Positions 15,461-23,832 of a DNA stretch of 64,000 nt are shown piece by piece. The notes beneath the pieces are model-generated. The model was not told where the DNA came from. It was given only the letters and a program-made list of their open reading frames with translations, and made no database searches. Source of the DNA: Pseudomonas sp. R5(2019) (GTDB lineage: Bacteria > Pseudomonadota > Gammaproteobacteria > Pseudomonadales > Pseudomonadaceae); contig NZ_JAAAMT010000011.1 in NCBI RefSeq assembly GCF_009905435.1, forward strand, positions 62,001 through 126,000, in the 5' to 3' direction. Position numbers and translations under genes: made by a program. Position 1 is the first letter of the stretch; the number at the start of each line of letters is the position of its first letter.

Positions 15461-16630
15461 TCAGCCCTGACGCCGCATGTATTCCGCAAACAGTGGAACC
15501 GTAAAGTTCAGGTAGCCGTGATCTGTGCTGTAGATCATTCCCTTCGAAATTATGTTGGCCCGAGTTGGGCCCAGCGATGTTGGAGAGCGCCCCATCGCCT
15601 TCGCAATATCAGCCATGGCATAGGGGCCATCGCCAAGTACCGACATTGTCTTTACAAACTGAACCTCTGCCTTTGTCAGTCGATCAATACGGACCCTGAA
15701 GAAGCCCGCATCAAGAGAAGCCAATGTCTCTGTGTAAGATTGGTCCACGTCACCAACAGTAATTTCTGGTCCGTCTGCGTTGTTCCAAGCTGTAGAAGCC
15801 CACTCCTGTAGGAAGAAAGGATAGCCTCGTGTGCGATCTACGATGCTGCTAAGAGCCGCCTCATCGATTGAGGCTTCTTCTTCTACGATCGGCTTCTGAA
15901 CAGCTTGCATTGCTGACGATGGATCGAGTGCACCAACACCGGGGTAGAGAAATAACCGTTCAGCATAGGACTTCGCCTCACCCGCCAATCTCGCAACCTG
16001 GGGAAGGCCAGCGCCGACTAGTAGTACTGGAAGACCTTCCTGTGCCATTCGGTGTATGGCCACGATAAGTGCAGATAAATCGGCCTCTGAGAGGTACTGC
16101 ACTTCGTCAATGAGAAGAATCCATCCTTTCCCAGCAGCTTGTGCGGCCTCGCCGATTACCTCAAACAGGTCTGGGAGGTCGTACTGAAGATCGCCGCTAT
16201 CGGCGAATCCCGGTTCAGCTTCAGGTTCAACGCCGATCTCAACTCCCGCAATGTCAATTTTGAAGATTGACGCAAAACTGCGAAGCCCCTTCAGTCCACG
16301 GCTAGCGATTTGCTTTGCAGCCTCGACCCCTGAAAGCGTGCGCATGATCTTGCGCATCTCAGGATAGAGAAGACGTGCCAGGCTCTCACGTTCAGGAGAT
16401 TCCACCTTGGAAACGAGAAGACCTTCTGCCTTAGCGATTTTCCCAATTTCATTTAAGAGTACTGTCTTGCCGGTTCCCCTCAAACCGAGCAGCATGATAG
16501 ATCGAGCGCTCCGTCCATGAAGTGCCCGCCCACAAGAAATCCTTGCTGCATCAAGGATCGTGTCTCGACCTGCCAATTCAGGCGGTCTGCTTCCAGCTCC
16601 TGGAGCGAAAGGATTACGTAACGGGTCCAT
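15461..16630 (-). CDS. AAA/STAND-type ATPase
   Basis: A 389-residue ATPase with Walker A GLRGTGKT (49-56), Walker B WILLIDEVQYL (Asp175, Glu176), a likely sensor segment PVLLVGAGLP and an ORC1/Cdc6-like C-terminal winged-helix region (LTKAEVQFVKTMSVLGDGPYAMADIAKAMGRSPTSLG). This organisation is common to a widespread group of archaeal and bacterial ATP-binding proteins in mobile DNA; their role is mostly unknown. The HTH-like end suggests DNA binding. Immediately upstream lies an array of 10-bp phased repeats, a natural candidate for its own operator. The enzyme is complete, with both nucleotide-binding motifs intact. Confidence 0.8.
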   Translation of the reverse strand: MDPLRNPFAPGAGSRPPELAGRDTILDAARISCGRALHGRSARSIMLLGLRGTGKTVLLNEIGKIAKAEGLLVSKVESPERESLARLLYPEMRKIMRTLSGVEAAKQIASRGLKGLRSFASIFKIDIAGVEIGVEPEAEPGFADSGDLQYDLPDLFEVIGEAAQAAGKGWILLIDEVQYLSEADLSALIVAIHRMAQEGLPVLLVGAGLPQVARLAGEAKSYAERLFLYPGVGALDPSSAMQAVQKPIVEEEASIDEAALSSIVDRTRGYPFFLQEWASTAWNNADGPEITVGDVDQSYTETLASLDAGFFRVRIDRLTKAEVQFVKTMSVLGDGPYAMADIAKAMGRSPTSLGPTRANIISKGMIYSTDHGYLNFTVPLFAEYMRRQG

Positions 16631-16660
16631 GTGAGCCTCAAATATACTGATTTCTACCTA

Positions 16661-16740
16661 AATATAGCATGGTATAGCGAATGTCACTATACATAGCTAT
16701 ACATCGCTATGAATCGCTATGAATCGCTAGTTTTTGCTAT
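16661..16740. repeat. array of 10-bp phased GCTAT repeats
   Basis: From 16681 to 16740 every 10-base block ends in (G/A)CTA(T/G): five units close to GAATCGCTAT or ACAT(A/C)GCTAT, then TTTTTGCTAT. Two preceding blocks (16661-16680) carry the motif inverted as ATAGC. The period equals one DNA helical turn, so all copies face the same side of the helix. The array begins 31 bases upstream of the ATPase start codon and is probably its promoter/operator region. Confidence 0.7.
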
Positions 16741-16785
16741 TTTCGGCGCTAGACGTGCCTGTGCTACGAAAAGGGAGCATCAATT

Positions 16786-16908
16786 TCAAAGCGCAATCTC
16801 ATCTGCACCCTTGGTGATTTCTGCTCGCAAGCGCACCTCGGGCTTGGCACCGCTTGGATGCAGCGCGTCAGCGACCTTCAGCAAGGCGAGTTCGGTAACG
16901 CGAAGCCG
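16786..16908 (-). pseudogene. possible gene remnant
   Basis: On the minus strand this stretch translates without stop as RLRVTELALLKVADALHPSG followed by AKPEVRLRAEITKGADEIAL and a stop. This reads like the end of a real protein, but there is no start codon with a ribosome-binding site and an in-frame stop lies immediately upstream. It sits in the 391-base gap between the ATPase and the lipoprotein. It may be a decayed gene end; chance cannot be excluded. Nothing else was seen in the gap besides the phased repeats and a terminator. Confidence 0.25.
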
Positions 16909-16939
16909 TCAAGGTCAAATAACAGCTTCTTACCACACG

Positions 16940-16972
16940 AAAAAAGGCCACTTCAAATAGCTTGAAGTGGCC
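16940..16972 (-). terminator. rho-independent terminator (leftward)
   Basis: Arms GGCCACTTCAA (16946-16956) and TTGAAGTGGCC (16962-16972), followed leftward by six T. It ends the transcript of the lipoprotein gene. Confidence 0.9.
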
Positions 16973-17022
16973 CAAATTGCGGTCTGTTGAGTGACGTGCG
17001 CGAGTGCCGCGCCGCTAGGTAA

Positions 17023-17763
17023 TTACTTAGGCTGTGTTACGAACACGAGCACTTCGCCCTTGTTAAACACTGCTGGAACGAGCTTGTCAGTTTCAAGCGC
17101 AGGCTGATAGAGATAGATCCAAGCGGGAAGGGCGCTCGAAATCTTTGAGAAATTCTCGACGTTAGTTTTCTTCTTGTTCCAGTCGATGATGTTCGGAGCC
17201 AAAAAGTAGATCGGGCCATACGCCTTGCCGCCCACGAATGCTGGAGCATCAACCAACGGCGGGGGAGTGAACACAAACGACTTAACCGGATTCAACAACG
17301 TGTTCATCCGATTATCACCATACGGCATACGTCTTGGCTCTGCCTGCCAGCCCCACTTTTGCTTTTGGTTGTTCTCAAGCTCTGGCCAGAAAGCGCGATT
17401 TTCAAGTAGCGCTTTGGTCTTGGCGACGGCTTCTTCACCGCTGGATGCCTCCGACTCGGGTACCCAGGCTACGAACTGCCCATAGCCACCGGAAACAGCT
17501 TGACCAATCAGGCCGGAGATCCCGCCTGCCCAACCGATGGCGTAGTAATCGAGTGCGCCGTCAAACACCTGTGTTTTCGACGTAACCTGGCCGCGACCAT
17601 CACCCTGCAGAACCTTCTTATAGGACACGTCACGAACGCCCTGGATCTGCGCCTCATTCGTGATCTGCATTGCGCGAGAAGGTGCCTCGTCATGCGGCGT
17701 AGATGCGCAACCTACCAGCGTCAACGAAAGTACGCTCAACGAAAAAAGCTTTCTCAGTGTCAT
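17023..17763 (-). CDS. predicted lipoprotein, 246 aa
   Basis: The N-terminus MTLRKLFSLSVLSLTLVGCAS is a lipoprotein signal with the lipobox LVGC, so Cys19 should be lipidated after cleavage. A glycine-rich segment follows (YYAIGWAGGISGLIGQAVSGGYGQF). The rest contains a proline-rich turn (FTPPPLVDAPAF) and ends with strand-like sequence. I do not recognise the family; outer-membrane or periplasmic attachment is inferred from the signal. AAGGGA lies a few bases before the start. It has its own terminator downstream and is separated by about 107 bases from the helicase gene that precedes it on this strand. Confidence 0.75.
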   Translation of the reverse strand: MTLRKLFSLSVLSLTLVGCASTPHDEAPSRAMQITNEAQIQGVRDVSYKKVLQGDGRGQVTSKTQVFDGALDYYAIGWAGGISGLIGQAVSGGYGQFVAWVPESEASSGEEAVAKTKALLENRAFWPELENNQKQKWGWQAEPRRMPYGDNRMNTLLNPVKSFVFTPPPLVDAPAFVGGKAYGPIYFLAPNIIDWNKKKTNVENFSKISSALPAWIYLYQPALETDKLVPAVFNKGEVLVFVTQPK

Positions 17764-17870
17764 GATCGCATCCCTTCGAATCGTAAAAGTTAATTCATTT
17801 TCACATATTGGCTTGAGAGATCAAGAGCTGAGCAAGAAACCGCCGTTGGCAATACAATTCTGAATTTTCC

Positions 17871-19352
17871 CTACCCGGCCAACTTCTTTTTCTTTTCATA
17901 TGCACTTTTAATCAAATCCTTAACTGTCTCGTTGAGCACAAGATTTCGCATCGCACGGGTCACAGCAACATAAAGAAGGTTTAGTTCGTCCTCCTGCGTA
18001 GCTGGCGGCATTTGTGGATCAAGTACATCCGGGAAGTCTTCATGCAGAATGACATCAGGGGACTCCAACCCTTTTGACTTATGGGCTGTAGTCAGAAGAA
18101 AGTCAGGGTATGCCTCAACATCCTTCTCCTCGCCAACGATAAACGATTCTAGCGTTTTCAATGTTTCGGGGATGTCGGCATAAGTTTCGACTATCTTGAT
18201 AGCCCGATTCATTTCGGAATCTTTAGTTTCCTCGGCTATCGCGGCATACGCGTCCCAGTTTTGGAAGTCTCGCTTTAACTGCTTGTCCTGGATGTCATCC
18301 AGTTTGTCATTCTTAAGATAAAATACGTCTAGCAGGTATTGAAGATTATAGGCTGATTTTCCACCTACAAACTTCACGGTGCGCTCATTAATCGCAGCAG
18401 CAATTGCATTTTCAAGAACGCCCATTACTGTTCGACAAATGATCATAGGACTACCGTACATCATCTTTGCCGGTATTTCGTCAAACAGAAAGTCCTCTTT
18501 CCCCATGCCCACAACGGGAACTGTCTCGCCCTTAAAGCTAAGTACCACGTTTGCGACAGCGGCGACTTTAGGACCGAATCTGAAGCTTTTGGTGAGGTTG
18601 AATCGCTTGGCTCCGGCCTGCACAAAATAATCGAGAGCGTTCTCAGCCCCTCTAAACCGATAAATTTGTTGGTGACGATCACCCACTGCGATGACCTTGC
18701 AAGTTTGGCTAAGAACAATTTCCGTCGAAGGCGGATTCGCATCCTGTGCCTCGTCGTAGAGTATCCATTTGTACTTGGAGTCAATAACCGGTTTAGACAA
18801 CTGATATAGTTTTAAATAACCATCATGCGGCATCGGTAGCGCATCTTCCACGTCACACATCAGTGACCATATCTGCTCAGCAGTTTTTTTAATAACGCTT
18901 ATACGCTCCGGCCTAATTTTCTCTAATTCTTTCTCATTGAAGCATTGTATTGCGTGTGCCTCTGTGATGCAGTCGTCAGCACTGGCTAACCAATTATTAA
19001 CGGTGTTTAGTGAGTTTCGAACTAATTTCCAATCTTTAAGATCTAACGCACGCGATATATCCATAAGCCGGATGTTGCCATTTGCCAACTTATGACTATA
19101 CATTTTGCCAAAAGTCGGCCATGCCAACTGATGGCTCGTCTTACACTCCACATTTTTTGGAAATCTACGATGGGCTTCATCGCGGATTCCCCTGTTATAG
19201 GAAACGTACAACATCTTCACCTGTGGCCGCCATTTTGCGAACTCAAGCAGCGTCCACGTTTTACCCGAACCTGCGTATGCAAAGACGACTAACAGTCTGT
19301 CTGGACCATCGAACTCAGCAATGGGTTTCTGCTCATCGGTCAACATGTTCAT
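17871..19352 (-). CDS. UvrD/Rep-family superfamily 1 helicase
   Basis: A 493-residue protein starting at ATG 19352 with AAAGGA eight bases upstream. The motifs of SF1A helicases are visible: Walker A AYAGSGKT (25-32), motif II YDEAQDA (Asp200, Glu201), motif III VGDRHQQIYRFRGA, motif V TTAHKSKGLESPDVIL and motif VI LLYVAVTRAMRNLVL. It should translocate 3' to 5' on single-stranded DNA. It is shorter than UvrD (about 720 residues), lacking most of the 1B/2B insertions, as in many plasmid and phage helicases. It is divergent from a second, unrelated helicase gene across a 145-base intergenic region. Confidence 0.87.
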   Translation of the reverse strand: MNMLTDEQKPIAEFDGPDRLLVVFAYAGSGKTWTLLEFAKWRPQVKMLYVSYNRGIRDEAHRRFPKNVECKTSHQLAWPTFGKMYSHKLANGNIRLMDISRALDLKDWKLVRNSLNTVNNWLASADDCITEAHAIQCFNEKELEKIRPERISVIKKTAEQIWSLMCDVEDALPMPHDGYLKLYQLSKPVIDSKYKWILYDEAQDANPPSTEIVLSQTCKVIAVGDRHQQIYRFRGAENALDYFVQAGAKRFNLTKSFRFGPKVAAVANVVLSFKGETVPVVGMGKEDFLFDEIPAKMMYGSPMIICRTVMGVLENAIAAAINERTVKFVGGKSAYNLQYLLDVFYLKNDKLDDIQDKQLKRDFQNWDAYAAIAEETKDSEMNRAIKIVETYADIPETLKTLESFIVGEEKDVEAYPDFLLTTAHKSKGLESPDVILHEDFPDVLDPQMPPATQEDELNLLYVAVTRAMRNLVLNETVKDLIKSAYEKKKKLAG

Positions 19353-19497
19353 TACCGCTATCCTTTTGCTTGGCGCAATTTTCCCATTCTTTTAACTGAA
19401 TGCAATAAAAACTTTGGCTTTTTACCCCTTCTTGAGTTGCTGACTTGAAAGAGAACAAATGCATGGGAATATGAAGTAATTGATGGAGGGATAAGCT

Positions 19498-21021
19498 GTG
19501 TCAGGGCTTCGTAATTATCAGCTCACAGGAATTGAGAAGGCGCGATTAGGCTGGCTTTCCGGTGATATCAGTCAATTGATTTCTGGGCCTCCTGGTTCGG
19601 GTAAAACGCATACCGCATTGGAGTTGATCAAGAGCGCTGTCTCGAAGGGACGTAGGGCGTTCTTTATCGTTGACGATCTCCGACTACTTGAGCAAGTAGT
19701 TGAGCGCTTGCTGAAGGAAGGCGTGCGCCTCGGTGTTATCCAAGCGGACCACCCACTTACGGATATCCGGCAACCTGTCCAGATCTGCATGATTCAGACA
19801 TTAGCCTCACGCTGGTGTCGGATAATCGCGGAGCCTGGCTTGCGCCCCGATGTGATTGTTGGGGATGAGGCCCACGTCCTCTATAAGGCGCACAAGCGGA
19901 TCATCGCGGACTGTCGTGTGTACCGGATTCCCTATTTGGGACTGTCGGCAACGCCTTTCACTAAAGGGCTTGGCCAGCACTTTGATCGGCTGATAGTTCT
20001 TGCCTCTGCGGATCAGCTGATTGCGGACGGGCAGTTGGTACCGACCGTAGTAAGAGCGCCGTTCATACCCGACTTGAGTGAGGTGCCTACTGTAGGCGGT
20101 CGGCCAGATGCCCGGTGGATTAGAAGCGAACTCGCCAAAATCATGGGCCAGAAGCGTGTTATCGATGATGCGGCCAATCACTGGCTGGAGTACGGGGAAA
20201 ACCGGCAAACCTTGGGCTACGCCATAAACACAGCCGAGGCGAGGGCCTTCGCGCAGGAGTTTTCCCGGTGCGGGGTGGAAGCAGACTTTATCGATTGCCA
20301 TTGTGAGCCTGAGATCGCCGTCCAGAAGCTGAAGGCCTATGAGCGTGGTGACCTGAATGTAATTTTTTCGGTGGGTATGCTCATCAAAGGTTACGACGAT
20401 CCGGCAACGTCCTGCATCGTTGATTGTGCTCCAACCAGGAGCCTAATGAGGCACAGGCAGAAAATGGGAAGAGGTGCGCGACCTGCACCCTGGCTCGGCA
20501 AGAAGAATCTCTATTATTTCGACCACGCCGGTAACGTCCTGCTTAACGGCTTGCCAACTGATCCAACGCCCAGTCATCTCGACGATGGGAAAAGCAAATC
20601 CGTGCAGCATGACCGCAATGTCAAGCGACCATCAGATATTCCACTGCTGATATGCCCTAAATGCACCGTGGTTGCGAGAGGGACAGTTTGTACAAGCTGT
20701 GGCACCTGCAAAGTTTCCTACGAACGGCCTGCTCATGCCGAAGGTGAGCTTTCATGGTTCTCGGGAGATCCTTTCCAGAAACGCACAAAGGATAAGGAAT
20801 ATTTATCTGAAGAAGATTGCCAGAACATTTATGCCGGTCTAATGGGCTATGCGGCCACTACCAATAAAGATTTTAGTTGGGTCGAAGCAGCCTATAAAAA
20901 AAGAACTCGAAAAACGGAATTACATTTTTCCAAGACGGTGCCCCCCAAAGTGCCTGAAGCACAATTGTTGATGTGGATAAAGGGCTTCAACCTTAAACAG
21001 GCCAAGCACGCTACCATTTGA
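19498..21021 (+). CDS. DEAH-box superfamily 2 helicase with zinc ribbon
   Basis: A 507-residue protein starting at GTG 19498, with GGAGG nine bases before it. Walker A is GPPGSGKT (30-37), motif II DEAH (123-126), motif III SATPF and motif VI HRQKMGRGAR. The order is that of SSL2/RecG-like restriction-type SF2 helicases. After the helicase core a zinc-binding ribbon is visible (CPKC ... CTSCG, about residues 385-405). The C-terminal 100 residues are basic and may bind DNA. Function in the element is unknown; helicases of this type occur in IncC and SXT-like backbones. Transcription is divergent from the UvrD-like helicase. Confidence 0.85.
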   Translation: MSGLRNYQLTGIEKARLGWLSGDISQLISGPPGSGKTHTALELIKSAVSKGRRAFFIVDDLRLLEQVVERLLKEGVRLGVIQADHPLTDIRQPVQICMIQTLASRWCRIIAEPGLRPDVIVGDEAHVLYKAHKRIIADCRVYRIPYLGLSATPFTKGLGQHFDRLIVLASADQLIADGQLVPTVVRAPFIPDLSEVPTVGGRPDARWIRSELAKIMGQKRVIDDAANHWLEYGENRQTLGYAINTAEARAFAQEFSRCGVEADFIDCHCEPEIAVQKLKAYERGDLNVIFSVGMLIKGYDDPATSCIVDCAPTRSLMRHRQKMGRGARPAPWLGKKNLYYFDHAGNVLLNGLPTDPTPSHLDDGKSKSVQHDRNVKRPSDIPLLICPKCTVVARGTVCTSCGTCKVSYERPAHAEGELSWFSGDPFQKRTKDKEYLSEEDCQNIYAGLMGYAATTNKDFSWVEAAYKKRTRKTELHFSKTVPPKVPEAQLLMWIKGFNLKQAKHATI

Positions 21022-21102
21022 AAAACATCACCACTCGCTATTGAACTCCAAAAAAAGCGTGAGAGACTTTAATCCTAATCAAATTCTTACTCGGAGAAAC
21101 AA

Positions 21103-21597
21103 ATGGCAAACGTCAACAGCGATCAATCCGGCAACCTGGAAGAAAATGGCAACAACGAATTCTCTGGTGACACGGCTCAAAATTCCGGGACGCTTGATAC
21201 AACTCAAGGTGGAGGGCAAGCCTCTAACGACAATGAGGGTGCAGCAAACTCGCCGCTAGGTAATTTGACACCGAAGTCGCTGACAAAGATGGCAGCTTTG
21301 GCCGCAAAAACTATCGTGCTCACCACCAGCGCAAGTAAGATCGAGGAGGAGATTCGCGAATCGATCAAGGCAGCCAAGAAAGGCCAGTTACTTGCGTCCC
21401 AGCGAGAGCTGGAGGGTGAACCAACACCCGAAGGTGAAGATGTCGAATCGTGGGTAAAACTCGTCCGCAAACTGAAAAACAAATTGGACAAGCACATCAC
21501 CGCCAACGAAGCATTGGGCAAAACGCTAGAGCAGCATGCTGCCAATTTCAAAGCGCTGTCCGAAGGTTTCCTTGAGCTTGCCAAAGCCTACGAATAG
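21103..21597 (+). CDS. hypothetical protein, 164 aa
   Basis: ATG 21103 follows CGGAG by six bases. The first 50 residues are rich in Asn, Gly, Gln and Ser and probably disordered. The rest is helical and charged (SKIEEEIRESIKAAKKGQLLASQREL, VKLVRKLKNKLDKHI) and could form a coiled coil. There is no signal or membrane segment. It is followed by a strong terminator and so probably ends the transcript started at the DEAH helicase 80 bases upstream. Not recognised. Confidence 0.65.
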   Translation: MANVNSDQSGNLEENGNNEFSGDTAQNSGTLDTTQGGGQASNDNEGAANSPLGNLTPKSLTKMAALAAKTIVLTTSASKIEEEIRESIKAAKKGQLLASQRELEGEPTPEGEDVESWVKLVRKLKNKLDKHITANEALGKTLEQHAANFKALSEGFLELAKAYE

Positions 21598-21615
21598 CAG
21601 ATAAATCCAGTTCCT

Positions 21616-21646
21616 AAGGGCGTCATGATGACGCCCTTTTTTTTTT
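21616..21646 (+). terminator. rho-independent terminator
   Basis: Stem AAGGGCGTCA / TGACGCCCTT with a short loop and ten T, 18 bases after the stop of the 164-residue gene. Confidence 0.92.
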
Positions 21647-21669
21647 ATATTAAGATTAAGTGGAATTCT

Positions 21670-21993
21670 GTGGCAGACATTAGAATGCTTAATTTCTTTT
21701 TATACTCAACGCTGTGGTTGATGGCATGGAGCTTGATCACAGTGATTGTGTACCACCGCGATAAGCGGCATGCCGAACAGGGACGTTGGCGAATTGAGGA
21801 GTTCCGGTTACACGCGCTAGCTATTTTTGGCGGGTGGCCGGGTGCCTACATTGCTCAAAGGCTTCTGAAACACAAACTGAAACACAAGTTTCAGAAGGAG
21901 ACCAAAGCGATCATCGTGGCCTGGATATTGGGCTTGATAAGCGTTTGGTATTTTATTTTCGTTGGCGATGCAACGCAGGGGATGGGTCTCTAA
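21670..21993 (+). CDS. DUF1294-family membrane protein
   Basis: GTG 21670 is the likely start (GTGGAA nine bases upstream; an ATG at 21685 is the alternative). The 107-residue product has three hydrophobic segments and the DUF1294 signature GGWPGAYIAQRLLKHKLKHKFQ between the second and third. DUF1294 proteins are inner-membrane proteins of unknown function, often linked with cold-shock domains; no such domain is visible here. The stop overlaps the next start (TAATG), showing coupling. Confidence 0.8.
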   Translation: MADIRMLNFFLYSTLWLMAWSLITVIVYHRDKRHAEQGRWRIEEFRLHALAIFGGWPGAYIAQRLLKHKLKHKFQKETKAIIVAWILGLISVWYFIFVGDATQGMGL

Positions 21994-22181
21994 TGGACGT
22001 AGGCAATTTGACCATAAGCACCGACATGATTATTGGCTTCGCCGCAGGTACTGGGGTTTCGTTGGTGAGAGGGCTTCTTTGGAAAGCCCTCATTGGTGCG
22101 GCAACGACCTACTTACTACTGGGCGGCAACGTGGATGTGAATGCGTTGTACCGTTCGGTTACGTCGCTGATCCCCTACTAA
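21993..22181 (+). CDS. small hydrophobic membrane protein, 62 aa
   Basis: ATG 21993 overlaps the stop of the DUF1294 gene by one base (TAATG). The product starts MDVGNLTISTDMIIGFAAGTGVS and has two short hydrophobic stretches (residues 11-26 and 32-44), so it is probably a small inner-membrane protein. It ends tail to tail, seven bases from the convergent DsbA-like gene. A longer frame starting at 21834 is only the out-of-frame overlap with DUF1294. Function unknown. Confidence 0.6.
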   Translation: MDVGNLTISTDMIIGFAAGTGVSLVRGLLWKALIGAATTYLLLGGNVDVNALYRSVTSLIPY

Positions 22182-22188
22182 CCAGTCT

Positions 22189-23073
22189 TCAATTGGTGGA
22201 AGGGGCGGCGACCAGTTTCTGTTGGCCACTGATGGCAAGACGGTCTTGTTCGACTTCCGCCAGGGCGGGCACTGGTAACCCCGTCGGGGGTTGCTTAGCC
22301 AGCTCGTTGATTGCTTTGGCCAAGTTCGCAACGGGCTGGCCACCTTTCACAAACACCCTTTGCCCAGTCAAATTATCAACAATCATGGATGCCGGTGTTC
22401 CCGTGATGCCGATCTTTGCGCCGTACTCTTTCTGTTCGTTGATAGTCCCCTGATGTTCTGCATTCGCTAGACATGCATCGAACACCTCGGTATCTACCCC
22501 CACGCTGGCTGCGACTTCTGTGATCGGCTGGCCAGTGCCTTTGCCATTACCTTGGCTCAGCTTGAACCACTGATCTGTAAAAGCCCAAAAGCCGCGACTG
22601 CCTTTTTGGTCGTAGACACACTCACTCGCAAGCGCACCTTGGGTCGCAGCGGGTTCGTGGAAACTGAGTGGAAGATGCTTCCACTGCCAGTTCACGTTGC
22701 CCTTACTGTTGTCCACCAGGTACTTCGGAGTTGCATGGAAATTCCGGCAATAAGGGCATTCAAGGTCGCTGTACTCGGTGATGGTGAAGCGAGCTGAAGG
22801 GTTGCCGTAGAGCTTGATGCGGTCGGCAGTCGGGGCGTCTGAAGATGTTTCCCACTCTGCCAAATTCTTTGTGGCCTGTGCTGCGAACTTTTGTTGCTGG
22901 ATACGCGCCATGCTGCTTTCAACAAGCTTGTCGTATTCGACAGGGTTGCTCAGTTTGCTGACCTCATCCTGAAGGCTTTGTACCTGCTTTATCGTCCATG
23001 CATTCACGCCCAGAGCACCCAGCAAAAGGACAAAAGTGAAGTCTGAAAACATCGATCGTTTGGTTACGGTCAT
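22189..23073 (-). CDS. DsbA-family thiol oxidoreductase (second copy)
   Basis: A 294-residue membrane-anchored protein: hydrophobic segment at residues 12-27, a coiled linker to about 75, then a thioredoxin-fold domain with the active site CPYC (Cys106-Cys109) in YSDLECPYCRNFH and the cis-proline loop ITGTPASM. This is the organisation of DsbA-like thiol:disulfide interchange proteins. It is the same type as the protein at 4407 but clearly diverged. The start overlaps the stop of the upstream lipoprotein gene (ATGA), so the two are one operon. The likely substrates are cysteine-rich transfer proteins such as TraN and TraU, by inference. Confidence 0.85.
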   Translation of the reverse strand: MTVTKRSMFSDFTFVLLLGALGVNAWTIKQVQSLQDEVSKLSNPVEYDKLVESSMARIQQQKFAAQATKNLAEWETSSDAPTADRIKLYGNPSARFTITEYSDLECPYCRNFHATPKYLVDNSKGNVNWQWKHLPLSFHEPAATQGALASECVYDQKGSRGFWAFTDQWFKLSQGNGKGTGQPITEVAASVGVDTEVFDACLANAEHQGTINEQKEYGAKIGITGTPASMIVDNLTGQRVFVKGGQPVANLAKAINELAKQPPTGLPVPALAEVEQDRLAISGQQKLVAAPSTN

Positions 23074-23684
23074 GGTTTGGCTCCCTTGTATTGCAGGTAT
23101 AGAGGAAGGTCTTTAGGTGTACCGTTCACCAAGGTTTCCCATTCGGCGTAGGTGAGCCTTTCCTGACCACGGCAGAGCTTTTGCTTGACCACGAGGTAGT
23201 TCGAAACGTTGCGTCGTGCAGAGACAATTGCTCCCTGCTCATCAAGGCCGCTGCTCAAGATGGCCTGGCATTCGTCTTGGTCTTGGCGATTGAACGTAGG
23301 TTGCGTGTTGCTGGCCCCGTAGCTAACTGCACCCGTCGGGCCGTACTTCATGTACTGATCGATCACGTTCGCTGGCTTCGGCTGTAGTGCCGGATACATG
23401 GGGCCGCTGCGGTCCTGAAGTAACCTGTCGGTACCCAAAACATGCTCATACGCAGGGGGACGCAATGCTGCGCCGCCGCGTTGGGTCTGCTCCCAAGAAC
23501 TCGCCCATTCACGGCTTCGGTCCTTAGGTAGGACGCTTTGAATTTCCTGGAGCTCTTGTTGCCGCAACGCGGTCAACTGGGCCTCGTTTTGTACTCGGGC
23601 AGTTTCCTGCTTTTGCTTCTCGGTTGTACATCCTTGGGCAGCAACAATGGCAATGGCCAATGCCGCGAGCTTCAGATTTCGCAT
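23070..23684 (-). CDS. predicted lipoprotein, 204 aa
   Basis: The N-terminus MRNLKLAALAIAIVAAQGCT has the lipobox AAQGC with Cys19 as lipidation site. A helical Gln-rich part follows (QKQETARVQNEAQLTALRQQELQEIQ), then a proline-rich and a mixed region with two cysteines (ECQAIL, KLCRGQE). It forms an ATGA-coupled pair with the DsbA-like gene and is read away from traI. The family is not recognised. A role at the cell envelope, perhaps as client or scaffold of the oxidoreductase, is only suggested by the coupling. AGGAGG lies directly before the start. Confidence 0.75.
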   Translation of the reverse strand: MRNLKLAALAIAIVAAQGCTTEKQKQETARVQNEAQLTALRQQELQEIQSVLPKDRSREWASSWEQTQRGGAALRPPAYEHVLGTDRLLQDRSGPMYPALQPKPANVIDQYMKYGPTGAVSYGASNTQPTFNRQDQDECQAILSSGLDEQGAIVSARRNVSNYLVVKQKLCRGQERLTYAEWETLVNGTPKDLPLYLQYKGAKP

Positions 23685-23832
23685 GCGACCTCCTTAATAG
23701 CTGATGCCCAAATTATCCAATGAGGAAAAAACAAAATGTTTTGAAAGGTGACAACTATTTGCCACGTTCTGCACATTTTTCGAAAAACGCCGGGGGATAA
23801 TTTGGCGACGAAGTGCGAATGGCGCGAGATGG
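23685..23832. promoter_or_regulatory. traI: divergent region upstream of traI rich in small dyads
   Basis: The 148 bases between the leftward lipoprotein operon and traI contain AAAACA-aaa-TGTTTT (about 23730-23745), the palindrome TTTTCGAAAA and CGCC-N12-GGCG. The region must hold at least two promoters. Its position next to the relaxase gene also makes it a candidate origin of transfer, but no nick-site consensus can be recognised by eye for this relaxase class. Confidence 0.35.

Noticed and set aside
16709..16960. Rightward 83-codon frame
   Set aside because: It begins in the phased repeats and ends at a leftward terminator, has no ribosome-binding site and an unconvincing translation.
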